Part shown: one piece after another, positions 17,800-26,942 of the stretch | Numbering within the stretch: the stretch's first letter is position 1 | Layout of the letters: the number at the start of each line of letters is the position of its first letter | Origin: Pseudomonadota bacterium | Lineage (GTDB): Bacteria > Myxococcota_A > Polyangia > Polyangiales > Polyangiaceae | DNA length: 64,000 bases | Direction: 5' to 3' | Assembly: GCA_023423895.1 (NCBI GenBank) | Contig: JAFAER010000038.1 | Span: 10,065 to 74,064, forward strand | Translations under genes and position numbers: made by a program | The notes under the pieces: model-generated | Told to the model about the DNA's origin: nothing | Seen by the model: only the letters and a program-made list of their open reading frames with translations | Database searches by the model: none

Positions 17800-18327
17800 G
17801 TGTCGAAGATCGATCGTCGTTCGCTCCTCGTCGGAGCGCTCTCGCTCGCCGGCTGCAAGCGATTGGCCGCGCGAAAAGGCGGGACGAAGCAGGTGACCTG
17901 CCCGGCCGGCGAACACCGCATCACGGTCCCGGCGCACTGGGACCGGGGTGGGCTCAAGAACGAGCAGGCCGAGATCCTGCAAGGTTCGGTGCTCGACGCG
18001 GCGTTCGTCACGGTGGTCGCAGAGCCTCTCGAGGACTTCGCCGACGGGCTCGAGGGCTACGCCGAGCTCCTGAAAAACGTGCAGACGAAGCAACTGAGCT
18101 CGCCGTCGTTCGACCCGCCCGTGCCGCGCGAGATCCACGGCATGCGCGCGCTCTACCGCGAGTTCCGCGGCGTGGTGAACGGCTTGAACCTCGTTTATCT
18201 CGGCGCGTACATCGAGGCACCGCGCCACTACGTCCAGGTCACGACGTGGACGGCGAAGTCGCGCCTCGCGCAGCATCGACCGACGCTGATGGCCGTCCTC
18301 GACAGCTTCGAGGCGCTCGAGCGCTGA
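17800..18327 (+). CDS. Small exported lipoprotein with PsbP/DcrB-like fold
   Basis: 175 residues from GTG (read as Met), which has GGAGGG about 10 bases upstream; the in-frame ATG codons further upstream have no such site. The protein opens VSKIDRRSLLVGALSLAGC, an arginine-bearing signal peptide with lipobox. The remaining 150 residues (GEHRITVPAHWDRG..., then LNLVYLGAYIEAPRHYVQVTTWT) have the strand pattern of the PsbP/DcrB-like superfamily, small envelope proteins of mixed function. It diverges from the TonB receptor across about 160 bases. Confidence 0.65.
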   Translation: MSKIDRRSLLVGALSLAGCKRLAARKGGTKQVTCPAGEHRITVPAHWDRGGLKNEQAEILQGSVLDAAFVTVVAEPLEDFADGLEGYAELLKNVQTKQLSSPSFDPPVPREIHGMRALYREFRGVVNGLNLVYLGAYIEAPRHYVQVTTWTAKSRLAQHRPTLMAVLDSFEALER

Positions 18328-18563
18328 GGGGCGGTGCCGGCTCGCCGGACGCTCGGCGACCCAGGGTCGTGGTCCGGCCCGGGGCGGCGTGTGCTCCGCG
18401 ATCTCTTCCGGAGTCGGCGTGTTTCGGTCGAGCTCGAAGGTCGCGTCGTTCCCCGTTCCCCCCGTCCCCGCCCCCCGTTCCGCCTCCGTTCCGCGGAACC
18501 CATGGTAGAACGCCCGCGCTCGACGGCCTCGAGCGGCATGAGCCCTTCCGCCCGCACACCGAA

Positions 18564-20930
18564 GTGATCCCGAACGTCGCTCCGATCCTGCGCCGCGTGG
18601 ACCGGCCTCTGTACGTGCTGTGGAGCGGCCTCTGCACGCTTGCATCCGCGCGCTCGTTCTACGGCTACATGCTGAAGCAGACGGGCGGCGAGTGGAGCGC
18701 GCCGCTCGACGACGTCTTCATCCACTTCGACTACGCCCGCGCAACGGCGCTCGGGCACCCGTTCGAATGGACCGTCGGAAACGGCTATTCGTCCGGCAAC
18801 ACGAGCCTCACCTACCCATTCGTCCTCGCCTTCGGCTGGCTCATCGGGTTCACCGGGCGTTCACTGATGAAGTGGGCCGCCATCCTCGCGGCCGTCTGCG
18901 TCTTCGGCACGCTGCTCGCGATGCGCCGGCTGTTCGTCGAAGGCCCGCGGGACGACTGGGGGCGCCTCTCCTCTTATCTCCTGCCGCCGATGTTCCTGGG
19001 CGTCGGCGCGCTCACGTGGTCGCTCTGGAGCGGGATGGAGGTCGCGTTCTTCTTGGCGACCTGGGGCATCGCGCTCGTCGCCTGGCTGGAGCTCGAGACC
19101 GACGCCCGCGTGTCGTCTCGGCCGTCATCGTCCCGAGCGTGGTGGCTCGGCCTCGCAGGAGCGCTCCTCGTCGCAACTCGTCCGGAGGCCGCGCTCACGA
19201 TCGCGATCTTCGGGCTCGCCGCCGCGCACGCGCATCGTCGCTGGGGCGGTGCGCACATGTTCTCGCTCCTCATGCGGGCGGGCCTTCCTCCCGCCACCGT
19301 CCTCGCTCTCCAGTCCGTCGCCAACCGGCTGCTCACCGGAGAGTCGAGCGCGAACGGCGCCATCGTGAAGCTCGCGTTGAACAACCCCTACATGACCGCG
19401 GAGGACAAGCTCGCGGACTGGGTGTTCAACGTGAAGTACGCCGCCCTCCGGAACCTCGATTATCACTTCGCCCACATCGAGGGCGATCGCATGAGCGAGC
19501 TCGTCGATCGGTGGCCAGGGGCTCCGAGCGTGCTCGTCTACCTGTCGAAGACGGCATGGTGGGCCGGGGTCGTCCCGCTCGTGTTCGCCGTGCTCCCGCT
19601 CTGCTTCGCGCGGACCCGCCGCGTCGCGATCGTGCTGTGGGCACAAGTCGTCGCCTGGGTCGTCATCGTCGCCTTCAATGGGCAGGTGCGCTGGCAGAAC
19701 GAGCGCTACGTCATGCCTGCGGTCGCGTGGATGCTCGTCCTCGCAGCGCTCGGCGTGACCGTCGCGTTCCGACGCTACGCGCAGCCCATCGGGACCGGCC
19801 GCAGGCGCGCCCTTCGCCCGTCGATCGTGGCGACCGTCGTGGTCGGCGCGCTCATCGTGCAGGCGATCGGCGTGCTGACGCGCCCGGCCGGAATGCCGCC
19901 GGAGTTCCGGCTCTCGTGGATCTTCGCATTCGCCTGCGCGCTCCCTGCCCTCCTCTTGTTGCGCTGGCGGGTCTCGCGTGCCGCGATCGTCGGCGCGCTC
20001 CTTCTCTTCGCCTACGACCATCAGGCGCCGAAGATGCGCGACCAGAAGTGGTTCTTCGGGCGGGCCTCACGCAACATTCGCGACCAGCACATCAAGCTCG
20101 GCCAGTACCTCGCCGAGCTGAAGCCGAACCGCGTGCTCGTCGGCGATGCCGGCGCGATCCTCTACGAGTCCGATCGCCCCGGCCTCGACATCATCGGCCT
20201 CGGCGGCTACCGCGGGCTGCCATTCGCTCGCGCAGGCGTGCACGGCCTGCCGTCGACCCTCGAGCTCATCGAGCGCATCCCGTCGAAAGACCGCCCCGAG
20301 GTGCTCGCGATCTTCCCGACGTGGTGGGGAATCCTCCCGGTGTGGTTCGCCGACGAGGTGCTCGAGCGATTCCCCGTCGAGGGGAACGTGATCTGCGGTG
20401 GCTACGAGCACGTCGTCTACAAGGCGAACTGGAGCCTTCTCAACACCGGCGATCAGATGCGATGGCAGCCGCCCACCGGCTGGGAAGGCCGAACGCTCGA
20501 GCGCGTACGCCAGGAGATCGACGTCGCCGATCTCGTGAGCGAGAAGGCGAGCAACTACCGATTCGAGCAGCCGTCGAACGGGTGGACCGACATGCGCGTC
20601 TTGCCCGACCCTGCCGATGCGCGACGCGACCTGTTCGACGGCGGGCGTCGCATCGCCGTCGGCAAGCGCGAGTCGTTCGACGCGCGCGGGCTCATCGTCG
20701 GCAAGCGCATCCACCTCGTCGTCCGGACCGCACAGGAAGCGGCGACGAAGGTGCGTGTCCTCGTCGAGGGTCGCGACGCCGGCACGATCGATCTGGAGCG
20801 CACGAACGGCTGGGAAGAGACCGGCCACCTCATCGCAGACGAATTCATCACGCGCCCGAACGTACGCATCGAGCTCATCAACGAGGGACCAGGGGACTTC
20901 CTCGACTACCATCTTTGGATCACGCAGTGA
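18564..20930 (+). CDS. Polytopic GT-C-like membrane glycosyltransferase
   Basis: About 788 residues. Near the N-terminus, in the first extracytoplasmic loop, is DDVFIHFDYARATALGHPF followed by a Gly-rich segment, the Asp-Asp motif and pattern of GT-C enzymes of the AftB/arabinofuranosyltransferase type. Around ten hydrophobic helices follow, then a soluble part with GDAGAILYESDRPGLDIIG and a C-terminal beta-sandwich (YRFEQPSNGW... to the end). GT-C enzymes use lipid-linked sugars on the outer face of the inner membrane. The start is uncertain: GTG at the given position was chosen because the frame upstream is Arg/Pro-rich. A second membrane enzyme gene follows closely. Confidence 0.65.
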   Translation: MIPNVAPILRRVDRPLYVLWSGLCTLASARSFYGYMLKQTGGEWSAPLDDVFIHFDYARATALGHPFEWTVGNGYSSGNTSLTYPFVLAFGWLIGFTGRSLMKWAAILAAVCVFGTLLAMRRLFVEGPRDDWGRLSSYLLPPMFLGVGALTWSLWSGMEVAFFLATWGIALVAWLELETDARVSSRPSSSRAWWLGLAGALLVATRPEAALTIAIFGLAAAHAHRRWGGAHMFSLLMRAGLPPATVLALQSVANRLLTGESSANGAIVKLALNNPYMTAEDKLADWVFNVKYAALRNLDYHFAHIEGDRMSELVDRWPGAPSVLVYLSKTAWWAGVVPLVFAVLPLCFARTRRVAIVLWAQVVAWVVIVAFNGQVRWQNERYVMPAVAWMLVLAALGVTVAFRRYAQPIGTGRRRALRPSIVATVVVGALIVQAIGVLTRPAGMPPEFRLSWIFAFACALPALLLLRWRVSRAAIVGALLLFAYDHQAPKMRDQKWFFGRASRNIRDQHIKLGQYLAELKPNRVLVGDAGAILYESDRPGLDIIGLGGYRGLPFARAGVHGLPSTLELIERIPSKDRPEVLAIFPTWWGILPVWFADEVLERFPVEGNVICGGYEHVVYKANWSLLNTGDQMRWQPPTGWEGRTLERVRQEIDVADLVSEKASNYRFEQPSNGWTDMRVLPDPADARRDLFDGGRRIAVGKRESFDARGLIVGKRIHLVVRTAQEAATKVRVLVEGRDAGTIDLERTNGWEETGHLIADEFITRPNVRIELINEGPGDFLDYHLWITQ

Positions 20931-20950
20931 CGTTGCCTCAAGAGGCGGCC

Positions 20951-23158
20951 ATGGCCGCCATCGTCGGGACCTGGTCGCGTCCCCCGGACTCCACGGCGAA
21001 GATCGCCCTCGTCATCGCGGCCTTCGCAGCCACGTGCGTGCTCTTCGCTCGAGGGCGCTCGCTCCTCTTCGGTCACGAGGACGGCTCGCCGGACGAGCAG
21101 GCCCTCGACCGCCGTCGTTTCCTCGCGATCTTCGCGATCGCCGCCGGCCTGCTCTCGATCGCGTACGTATCGATCTACCTGCGCGGCGGCCCGCGCATCG
21201 TCGACGCGACGACGTATTTCCTCCAGGGACGCGCGCTCTCGCACGGCGACTTCACGTGGACGCCGCTCGAGCCCACGGCCAGCTTCCGCGGGCGGTTCCT
21301 CCTCTATCGAGAAGCCGGCGCCGACGGCGCTTCGCTGGGCGGCATCTTCCCGCCTGGTTACCCCCTCCTCCTCGCGTTCGGCTTCCACCTGGGCGCGCCC
21401 ATGATCGCGGGACCTCTGATCGCGATGGGCCTCGTCGTCGCGACCTATCATCTCGCGAAGGCGCTCGCCGACGAAGCGCTCCCCACGCTCGCGGAGCCGA
21501 TCGGCCGCGCCGCAGCGTTGCTGTCCGTCTTCTCGGCGGCGCTCCGCTATCACACCGCCGATACGATGAGCCACGGCGCGGCAGCGCTCGGCATCACGAT
21601 CGCCCTCACCTGCGCGATCCGCTCCCGGCAAGCGCACCAGCGCGCAAGCGCGCGTCCAGCGGCTCCCGAAGCGGCGAGCCCATTCGACGGCGGGCGCCTC
21701 GAAGCGGTCTTCGCCGGGCTCGCGGTCGGATACGTCTTCGCCACGCGGCCCGTCTCGGCGCTGCCGATCGGGATCATCGTGGCCTGGCTCCTCCGCCCGG
21801 TCGCCGACGCAGCGCGCGGCCGTCGCTCGCGCCTCGTGCTCCTCGCGCTCCTCGGCACGCTGCCAGGCGTCTTCCTCCTCTTGCTCTCGCAGCGCGCGGT
21901 GACGGGCTCGTGGCTCACGTCGACGCAGCGCTTGTATTATGCACTCAGCGACGGGCCTCCGGGCTGCTTCCGCTGGGGCTTCGGCAAGGGTACCGGCTGC
22001 CTGTTCGAGCACGGCGCACACGTCGATGCCCGGCTCGCCGCCGGGTATGGCTTCGTCGAGGCGGCCGCAACGACGCTCCGGCGTCTGCATCATCACCTGC
22101 TCGACGTCGCGAACCTCGAGCCGCTCGCGCTGCTCGTGCTCGTGCCCGCGGTTCTTCGCGGGAGGCACGCGAAGCCTAAGACGGCGATCCTTCCCGCGAC
22201 CGCGCTCGTCGGGTTGCAAGTCCTCGCGTACGCGCCCTTCTACTTCGACGGCGATTACCCGGGCGGCGGCGCGCGGTTCTTCGCCGACGTGTTGCCGGCC
22301 GAACATGCCCTCCTCGCGATCGCCGTCGCGACGCTGGCGGTACGCGCGCGTGCGGTCGAGAAGGCGTTCACGCGCGGGGCGTTCGCCGTCGTCGCCCTCG
22401 CACTCGCGGGCTTCGGCGTCCACGCGGCGTACGAGCACGGCAAGCTCCGCGATCGCGACGGCGGCCGTCCGATGTTCGAGCCAGACGTGCTCGCGCGCGC
22501 GAGTCTCACGAACGGCCTGGTGTTCGTCGACACCGACCACGGGTTCGCGCTCGGTCACGATCCGTGGTCGCGTCCGGTCGACCGCGTGCTCGTCGTCCGT
22601 CGCCGGGACGACGATCGGGATCGGATGCTCTACGAAGCGCTCGGCCGCCCGACGTCGTGGCGTTACGACCGCGAGCCCCCGACGCCACCGGAGGTCGAGA
22701 GCACCCCGAAGCTGACGCCCTGGGCGCCGCCGGAATCGGGGCCGCTCCTCCGCTTCGAGGCCGAAGCCGAATGGCCCGCGCTCTCCCAGGAGCACGGCTT
22801 CGCGGCGCCCGCCTGGACCGACGGCTGCGCATCGAAATCCCGGGCCCTCGTCCTGACGCCCGACCGCAGCCAGCGCGCGAAGGCCGTGATCGAGCTTCCC
22901 GTGCCGAGCGCGGGACGATGGGCCGTCGAGGTCCACACGGTCAACAGCGCGAGCGTTCCGTTCGCGCAGGGGCCGTCGCCGGACGCCGAGGGCGCGCTGT
23001 CGATCGGCGCCGAGCGGTGGACGTGGAAGGCCGAGGGCACCTGTCGCGTCCTCCCGACGAGAGAGCTCGAGCTCACTCCGCCGCACGCGCTCGTGACGAT
23101 CGAGGCCTCGGGCGGGCCGATCGGGATCGACTACATCGCCATCCGAAAGGTCCGCTGA
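20951..23158 (+). CDS. Polytopic membrane protein, probable second GT-C-like glycosyltransferase
   Basis: About 735 residues with some ten hydrophobic helices. The first loop reads GGPRIVDATTYFLQGRALSHGDF with a later GIFPPGYPLLLAFGF, the typical loop of dolichyl-phosphate-mannose-type (GT-C/GT39-like) transferases. The final 140 residues form a soluble beta-sandwich resembling a carbohydrate-binding or galactose-binding fold (FEAEAEWPALS... to GIDYIAIRKVR). A GTG overlapping the previous stop by four bases is an alternative start, but AGAGG precedes the ATG used here. The two genes look co-transcribed and probably act in one envelope glycan pathway. Confidence 0.6.
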   Translation: MAAIVGTWSRPPDSTAKIALVIAAFAATCVLFARGRSLLFGHEDGSPDEQALDRRRFLAIFAIAAGLLSIAYVSIYLRGGPRIVDATTYFLQGRALSHGDFTWTPLEPTASFRGRFLLYREAGADGASLGGIFPPGYPLLLAFGFHLGAPMIAGPLIAMGLVVATYHLAKALADEALPTLAEPIGRAAALLSVFSAALRYHTADTMSHGAAALGITIALTCAIRSRQAHQRASARPAAPEAASPFDGGRLEAVFAGLAVGYVFATRPVSALPIGIIVAWLLRPVADAARGRRSRLVLLALLGTLPGVFLLLLSQRAVTGSWLTSTQRLYYALSDGPPGCFRWGFGKGTGCLFEHGAHVDARLAAGYGFVEAAATTLRRLHHHLLDVANLEPLALLVLVPAVLRGRHAKPKTAILPATALVGLQVLAYAPFYFDGDYPGGGARFFADVLPAEHALLAIAVATLAVRARAVEKAFTRGAFAVVALALAGFGVHAAYEHGKLRDRDGGRPMFEPDVLARASLTNGLVFVDTDHGFALGHDPWSRPVDRVLVVRRRDDDRDRMLYEALGRPTSWRYDREPPTPPEVESTPKLTPWAPPESGPLLRFEAEAEWPALSQEHGFAAPAWTDGCASKSRALVLTPDRSQRAKAVIELPVPSAGRWAVEVHTVNSASVPFAQGPSPDAEGALSIGAERWTWKAEGTCRVLPTRELELTPPHALVTIEASGGPIGIDYIAIRKVR

Positions 23159-23280
23159 CGGCCGCCTGCCCGCTCAGCCGCACCCGGGTCGCCTGCTCCC
23201 AAACCGACCGGCCGGCCCGTAAAATCCGGGCCCGCGGGCTCCGAAAGGCGCTTTCGAGCCGAGAAAAGCGCACGATCCGA

Positions 23281-23309
23281 TTGACGAGTTCCCAGAAGCC
23301 CGCTTCCAT
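23281..23309 (+). promoter_or_regulatory. Possible sigma-70 promoter of ihfB
   Basis: TTGACG is followed after 17 bases by TTCCAT. The first box is close to consensus, the second is weak. It lies about 70 bases before the IHF gene, and two inverted repeats (TTCCCA...TGGGAA and CCCCTGG/CCAGGGG) lie around and after it. Confidence 0.3.
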
Positions 23310-23380
23310 TGGGAAATCGGCTCCCGACCGGCCCCCTGGACCAGGGGAAACCGTGAAGGGGCGCAAGCCGGAGTTAGCCC

Positions 23381-23701
23381 ATGACGAAGAGTGAACTCAT
23401 CGACGCGATGGCCGCCCGTAGTCAGCTGACGAAGGCTCGTGCGGAGCTGGTGGTCAACTGCGTCTTCGAGGCCATGACGGAAGCGCTCCAGCGCGGTGAA
23501 GGCATCGAGATCCGCGGGTTCGGCAGCTTCACGGTCCGCCCCTACAAGGCGTACTCGGGCCGCAATCCCCGGACGGGCGCGCCCGTGCCGGTTCCACCGA
23601 AGCGCCTCCCCTTCTTCAAGGTCGGCAAGGAGCTCAAGGAGCTCGTGAACAACAGCCGGCTCACGTCGCAGATCACCGGCGGCGACGACAAGGACGACTG
23701 A
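23381..23701 (+). CDS. ihfB: Integration host factor beta subunit / HU-family DNA-binding protein
   Basis: 106 residues, the normal size. MTKSELIDAMA, then RGEGIEIRGFGSFTVR and GRNPRTGAPVPVPPKRLPFFK match the IHF-beta/HU fold, including the beta-arm region with proline and the GRNP motif that inserts into DNA to bend it. GGAG stands 8 bases before the ATG. The protein should be a nucleoid architectural factor working as a dimer with another HU/IHF subunit not in the window. A 12-bp palindrome follows directly after the stop codon. Confidence 0.93.
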   Translation: MTKSELIDAMAARSQLTKARAELVVNCVFEAMTEALQRGEGIEIRGFGSFTVRPYKAYSGRNPRTGAPVPVPPKRLPFFKVGKELKELVNNSRLTSQITGGDDKDD

Positions 23702-23745
23702 CCCCGAAGCTTCGGCTCGTGTCCGGCCCCGCGACCCGCGGTCTA

Positions 23746-23777
23746 CCTGAAGCCTGGAGCCTGGAGCCTGGAGCCTG
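23746..23777. repeat. 7-bp tandem repeat CCTGGAG upstream of tyrS
   Basis: One CCTGAAG unit, three CCTGGAG units and a partial CCTG run head to tail in the short interval between ihfB and tyrS, ending about 12 bases before the tyrS start. It may alter the 5' leader of tyrS; no function is evident. Confidence 0.8.
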
Positions 23778-23789
23778 TAAGAAGGCCCC

Positions 23790-25037
23790 ATGAACGCCTC
23801 CGTCGAGGAGCAGCTCGAGATCATCACGCGCGGTGCGGTCGACGTCCACGTCCGGACGGAGCTCGCCGAGCGCCTGAAGAAGGCGCAAGAGACCGGCAAG
23901 CCCCTTCGCGTGAAGGCCGGCTTCGATCCGACCCGTCCGGACCTCCACATCGGTCACGCCGTGCTGATGGCGAAGATGCGGCAGTTCCAGGAGCTCGGCC
24001 ATCACGTCATCCTGCTCGTCGGTGAGTTCACCGCGATGGTCGGTGACCCCACCGGGAAGAACGACCTGAGGCCGCGCCTCACGCGCGACGAGGTCCGAGC
24101 GGCGGCCAAGACCTACACCGATCAGGCCTTCAAGATCCTCGATCCGTCGAAGACCGAGATCCGGTCGAACTCGGAGTGGCTCGACAAGATGAGCCCCGCC
24201 GACATCGTCGAGCTCATGGCGAAGATGACGGTCTCGCGCATGCTCGAGCGGAAGGACTTCGGCCAGCGCTACGCCGAAGGGCGGCCCATCTACCAGCACG
24301 AGTTCCTCTATCCGCTGCTGCAGGGATACGACTCGGTCGCGCTCCAGTGCGACATCGAGCTCGGCGGGTCCGACCAGCTCTTCAACCTGCTCGTCGGGCG
24401 CGACATCATGCCGAGGTACAACCTCACGGCGCAGATGGTGCTGACGACGCCGCTCCTCGAGGGCACCGACGCGAAACTCGAGAACGGCGTCGTCGTCGGC
24501 AAGAAGATGTCGAAGAGCGCCGACAACTACATCGGCCTCACCGAGGCCCCCGTCGTCATGTTCCGCAAGGTCATGCAGATCGACGACGACGTCATCTTCC
24601 GTTACTTCGAGCTGCTCTCGGCGCGGTCGAACCAGGAGATCGCCCAGCTGAAGAAGGAGAAGGCGGAGGGCCGCGATCCACGCGAGATCAAGGCGCTCTT
24701 CGCAAAGGAGCTCATCACGCGGTTCCACGACGAGCCGTCCGCGCTCGCGGCCGAAGCCGAGTTCAAGAAGGTCTACGGCGCGGACGCCCTCCCGGACGAC
24801 ATCGAAGAGGTCACGCTCACGACGGACGGCCCGACGCTCTGGATCGCGAAGGCGCTCTCCGGCGCGGGCCTCGTCAAGTCGACCGGCGAAGGCAAGCGCC
24901 TCGTCGAGCAGGGCGGGGTCGAGATGGACCGCGTGCGGGTGACCGACGCAAACCTCCAGCTCGAGCGCGGCAAGAAGTACCTCTTCCGCGTCGGCTCGAA
25001 GAACCGCCGCTTCAAGTACGTCGTCGTCGCGCCCTGA
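23790..25037 (+). CDS. tyrS: Tyrosyl-tRNA synthetase
   Basis: 415 residues. The class I signatures are clear: LHIGHAVLMAKM (HIGH box), then GDPTGKND, GGSDQLFNLLVGRD and KKMSKSADN (KMSKS loop). A C-terminal S4 RNA-binding domain follows (TDGPTLWIAKALSGAGLVKSTGEGKRLVEQGGVEMD). This length and the S4 tail fit the TyrRZ-type enzyme. It charges tRNA-Tyr in the cytoplasm. AAGG lies 5 bases before the ATG. The upstream leader contains a short tandem repeat rather than a recognisable T-box. Confidence 0.96.
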   Translation: MNASVEEQLEIITRGAVDVHVRTELAERLKKAQETGKPLRVKAGFDPTRPDLHIGHAVLMAKMRQFQELGHHVILLVGEFTAMVGDPTGKNDLRPRLTRDEVRAAAKTYTDQAFKILDPSKTEIRSNSEWLDKMSPADIVELMAKMTVSRMLERKDFGQRYAEGRPIYQHEFLYPLLQGYDSVALQCDIELGGSDQLFNLLVGRDIMPRYNLTAQMVLTTPLLEGTDAKLENGVVVGKKMSKSADNYIGLTEAPVVMFRKVMQIDDDVIFRYFELLSARSNQEIAQLKKEKAEGRDPREIKALFAKELITRFHDEPSALAAEAEFKKVYGADALPDDIEEVTLTTDGPTLWIAKALSGAGLVKSTGEGKRLVEQGGVEMDRVRVTDANLQLERGKKYLFRVGSKNRRFKYVVVAP

Positions 25038-25100
25038 CGGAGTGGCGCGCGCGCCGACGAACGGGCGGACAGACGACCTTCTGCTAGCGTCGCCACCGCG

Positions 25101-26138
25101 ATGCTCCCCGTCCGCGTCTCCGCCCTCCGCCGCGCATTCGCGGTTGCAGCGCCTGTCATGGCGGTGGCCGTCGTGGCCGGGTTGGCCGCGTGTGGTCCGC
25201 GGACACCTCCGTCCCCGCCCGCGCCGCCGCCCGTGCCTCTTCATCTCGAGCCTGCATGCGGTCTCGCTCCGTCGGCTGGCCTGACGTGGCTCGTCGAGGC
25301 GAAACCTCGCGCGATCGCGGAGATCCCCGACCTCATCCCGGCCGTTGCGCTCGTCCTTCCCGAGGAGCGGCTGCAGTCGTTCACGACGTCCCACGGCGGC
25401 GTCGATCTCAGACAGGTCCAGGATCTCTGCATCGCCCGCTACAAGGATGCGCTGCTCTCCATCGCGCGGGTGCCGCTCGATCCGGAGAAGGTCACATCGG
25501 CGTTCGAGGCCCGCGCGACCAAGACGGTGACGCGAACATTCCTGGCGTCGAACCCCCGCGTCATCCGGCTGACGAGCGAGGTCGGGTCCGAGCCTCAGCA
25601 GCTGCTCGTGCTCGGTCGCGAGAGCGTCGCGCTCGAGCAGGGCAAACCGGGTCCGCTGCGTGCCGCCGAGGCGTTCGCGTTCGGAAAGCTGAAGAAAGCG
25701 TCGCCCGCTCTCGAAGGCGTCGCGCTTCGTCGGGCCGCGGCGGTCCTCGGGCCCGCTCCTCCCGTGCGCGTCTTCGCGCCCGGTCCTTTCGAGGGAGAGA
25801 CGGCGAACGGGCTCGGCGGGCTGATGCGCGCGGCAACGGCATTCGGCGCATCCGCCAGGTGGAGCGGCACCGGATCGGGCATTGCCATCCGGGTCGTGCT
25901 CACGGGCGCGTGGGGAGACGATGCCGGCGCGGCCGCTGAACGGCTCGCCGCCGCAGCGCATGTGCTGTCGGAGAGCCCGATCGGCCACCTCTTCGGGCTG
26001 CATCGCCCCGTCCAGGCTCCGACCGTCCACGTCGAGCCCGACGCGCTCGTCCTCGATGGTGTGTTCGACGGAGATGCGCTGGCTCGCGGCGTCCACGACG
26101 CGGTCGACGCCGAGGTCGCCGACATCATGCGCAGATGA
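25101..26138 (+). CDS. Lipoprotein of unknown function
   Basis: 345 residues. A long signal peptide (MLPVRVSALRRAFAV..., lipobox LAACG) is followed by a Pro-rich spacer, PRTPPSPPAPPPVP. The remainder alternates alpha and beta segments (FLASNPRVIRLTSEVGSEPQQLLVLGRESVALEQG) without recognised motifs. It lies 63 bases after tyrS and is followed by another unknown gene. Probably anchored in the envelope. Confidence 0.7.
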   Translation: MLPVRVSALRRAFAVAAPVMAVAVVAGLAACGPRTPPSPPAPPPVPLHLEPACGLAPSAGLTWLVEAKPRAIAEIPDLIPAVALVLPEERLQSFTTSHGGVDLRQVQDLCIARYKDALLSIARVPLDPEKVTSAFEARATKTVTRTFLASNPRVIRLTSEVGSEPQQLLVLGRESVALEQGKPGPLRAAEAFAFGKLKKASPALEGVALRRAAAVLGPAPPVRVFAPGPFEGETANGLGGLMRAATAFGASARWSGTGSGIAIRVVLTGAWGDDAGAAAERLAAAAHVLSESPIGHLFGLHRPVQAPTVHVEPDALVLDGVFDGDALARGVHDAVDAEVADIMRR

Positions 26139-26241
26139 ACGCGTCTCGCCGCCATCGCGCGGTCGCGAGCCTCGCGACGATTTCCTGCCAGAGCTCCCGC
26201 AAGTAGCCGCGACGAGCGGCCGCGTTGGTGCATACTCTTGG

Positions 26242-26853
26242 ATGATGCGCTTCGATTCACTCGCATCGTGCGCCGAGCTCACGACCGCGCATGCCGACGA
26301 AGCTGCCCGTTCGTCGTCTTCCCTGCGAGCGCTCCTCGGGTGGGCGTCCGAGATCGCGCGTCCGGGTGAAGGCGCACCGAAGCTGTTGATGGCCGTCGCC
26401 CGTCTCACCGACGCCGAGTGGTTCGAGGGAACACCGTTCATCGAGATCCGCGGCGACGACGCGACGACGACGCTCTCCATCTTCGCCGATCACGGAATGG
26501 GGATCCGCGAGCGCGTGGTCCCGCTCACGCGCCTCGCCGTCGGCTTCGACGAGTTCGCGCGCGCCGTTCGTCTCGCGCCTCGCCTCGTTGCCCCCTTCCG
26601 CGCCCTCGAGAAGGACGATGCGCTCGTCCTCTGCCCCCCGGACGCGGCGCCGGAGGAACCGATCGAGACGATCGTCATCGACCAGCAGAGCCTCCACGAG
26701 AACGAGCGGACAACCTCGCCGCCTCCGCAGGTTCGTCCGATCACCAGACGTCCCGTCGCCGATCAGAGCGGAATCCACACGCGCCCGACGGTGCGCCGTA
26801 TGGTCGCGGTCTCTCCGGAGGCCTTCCGGAATCGCCGCGACGATCGCGAGTGA
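26242..26853 (+). CDS. Hypothetical cytoplasmic protein
   Basis: 203 residues starting MMRFDSLASCAELTTAH. Residues 1-140 contain a plausible mixed fold (LTDAEWFEGTPFIEIRGDD, ADHGMGIRERVVPLTRLAVGFDEFA); the last 60 residues are Arg/Pro/Thr-rich and likely disordered. No signal peptide or known motif. The longer frame upstream overlaps the previous gene and was rejected. Confidence 0.55.
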   Translation: MMRFDSLASCAELTTAHADEAARSSSSLRALLGWASEIARPGEGAPKLLMAVARLTDAEWFEGTPFIEIRGDDATTTLSIFADHGMGIRERVVPLTRLAVGFDEFARAVRLAPRLVAPFRALEKDDALVLCPPDAAPEEPIETIVIDQQSLHENERTTSPPPQVRPITRRPVADQSGIHTRPTVRRMVAVSPEAFRNRRDDRE

Positions 26854-26942
26854 CCGCGCAGCGTTTGGGCGCCCGGCGCGAGCCGGGGACCAAACCCAGC
26901 CGGAGCGGCGAGCCGCCCTCGATTGACGCCGAACCGCTAGCA

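Noticed and set aside
18620..20926. Upstream part of a 1512-codon frame that could extend the second GT-C-like protein
   Set aside because: It is Arg-rich and overlaps the first GT-C-like gene in another frame; a good ribosome site and the hydrophobic start support ATG at 20951.
23214..23347. Several inverted repeats upstream of ihfB (GGCCCG/CGGGCC and CCCCTGG/CCAGGGG)
   Set aside because: No U-run or known operator pattern; in DNA of this GC content short GC-rich inverted repeats arise often.
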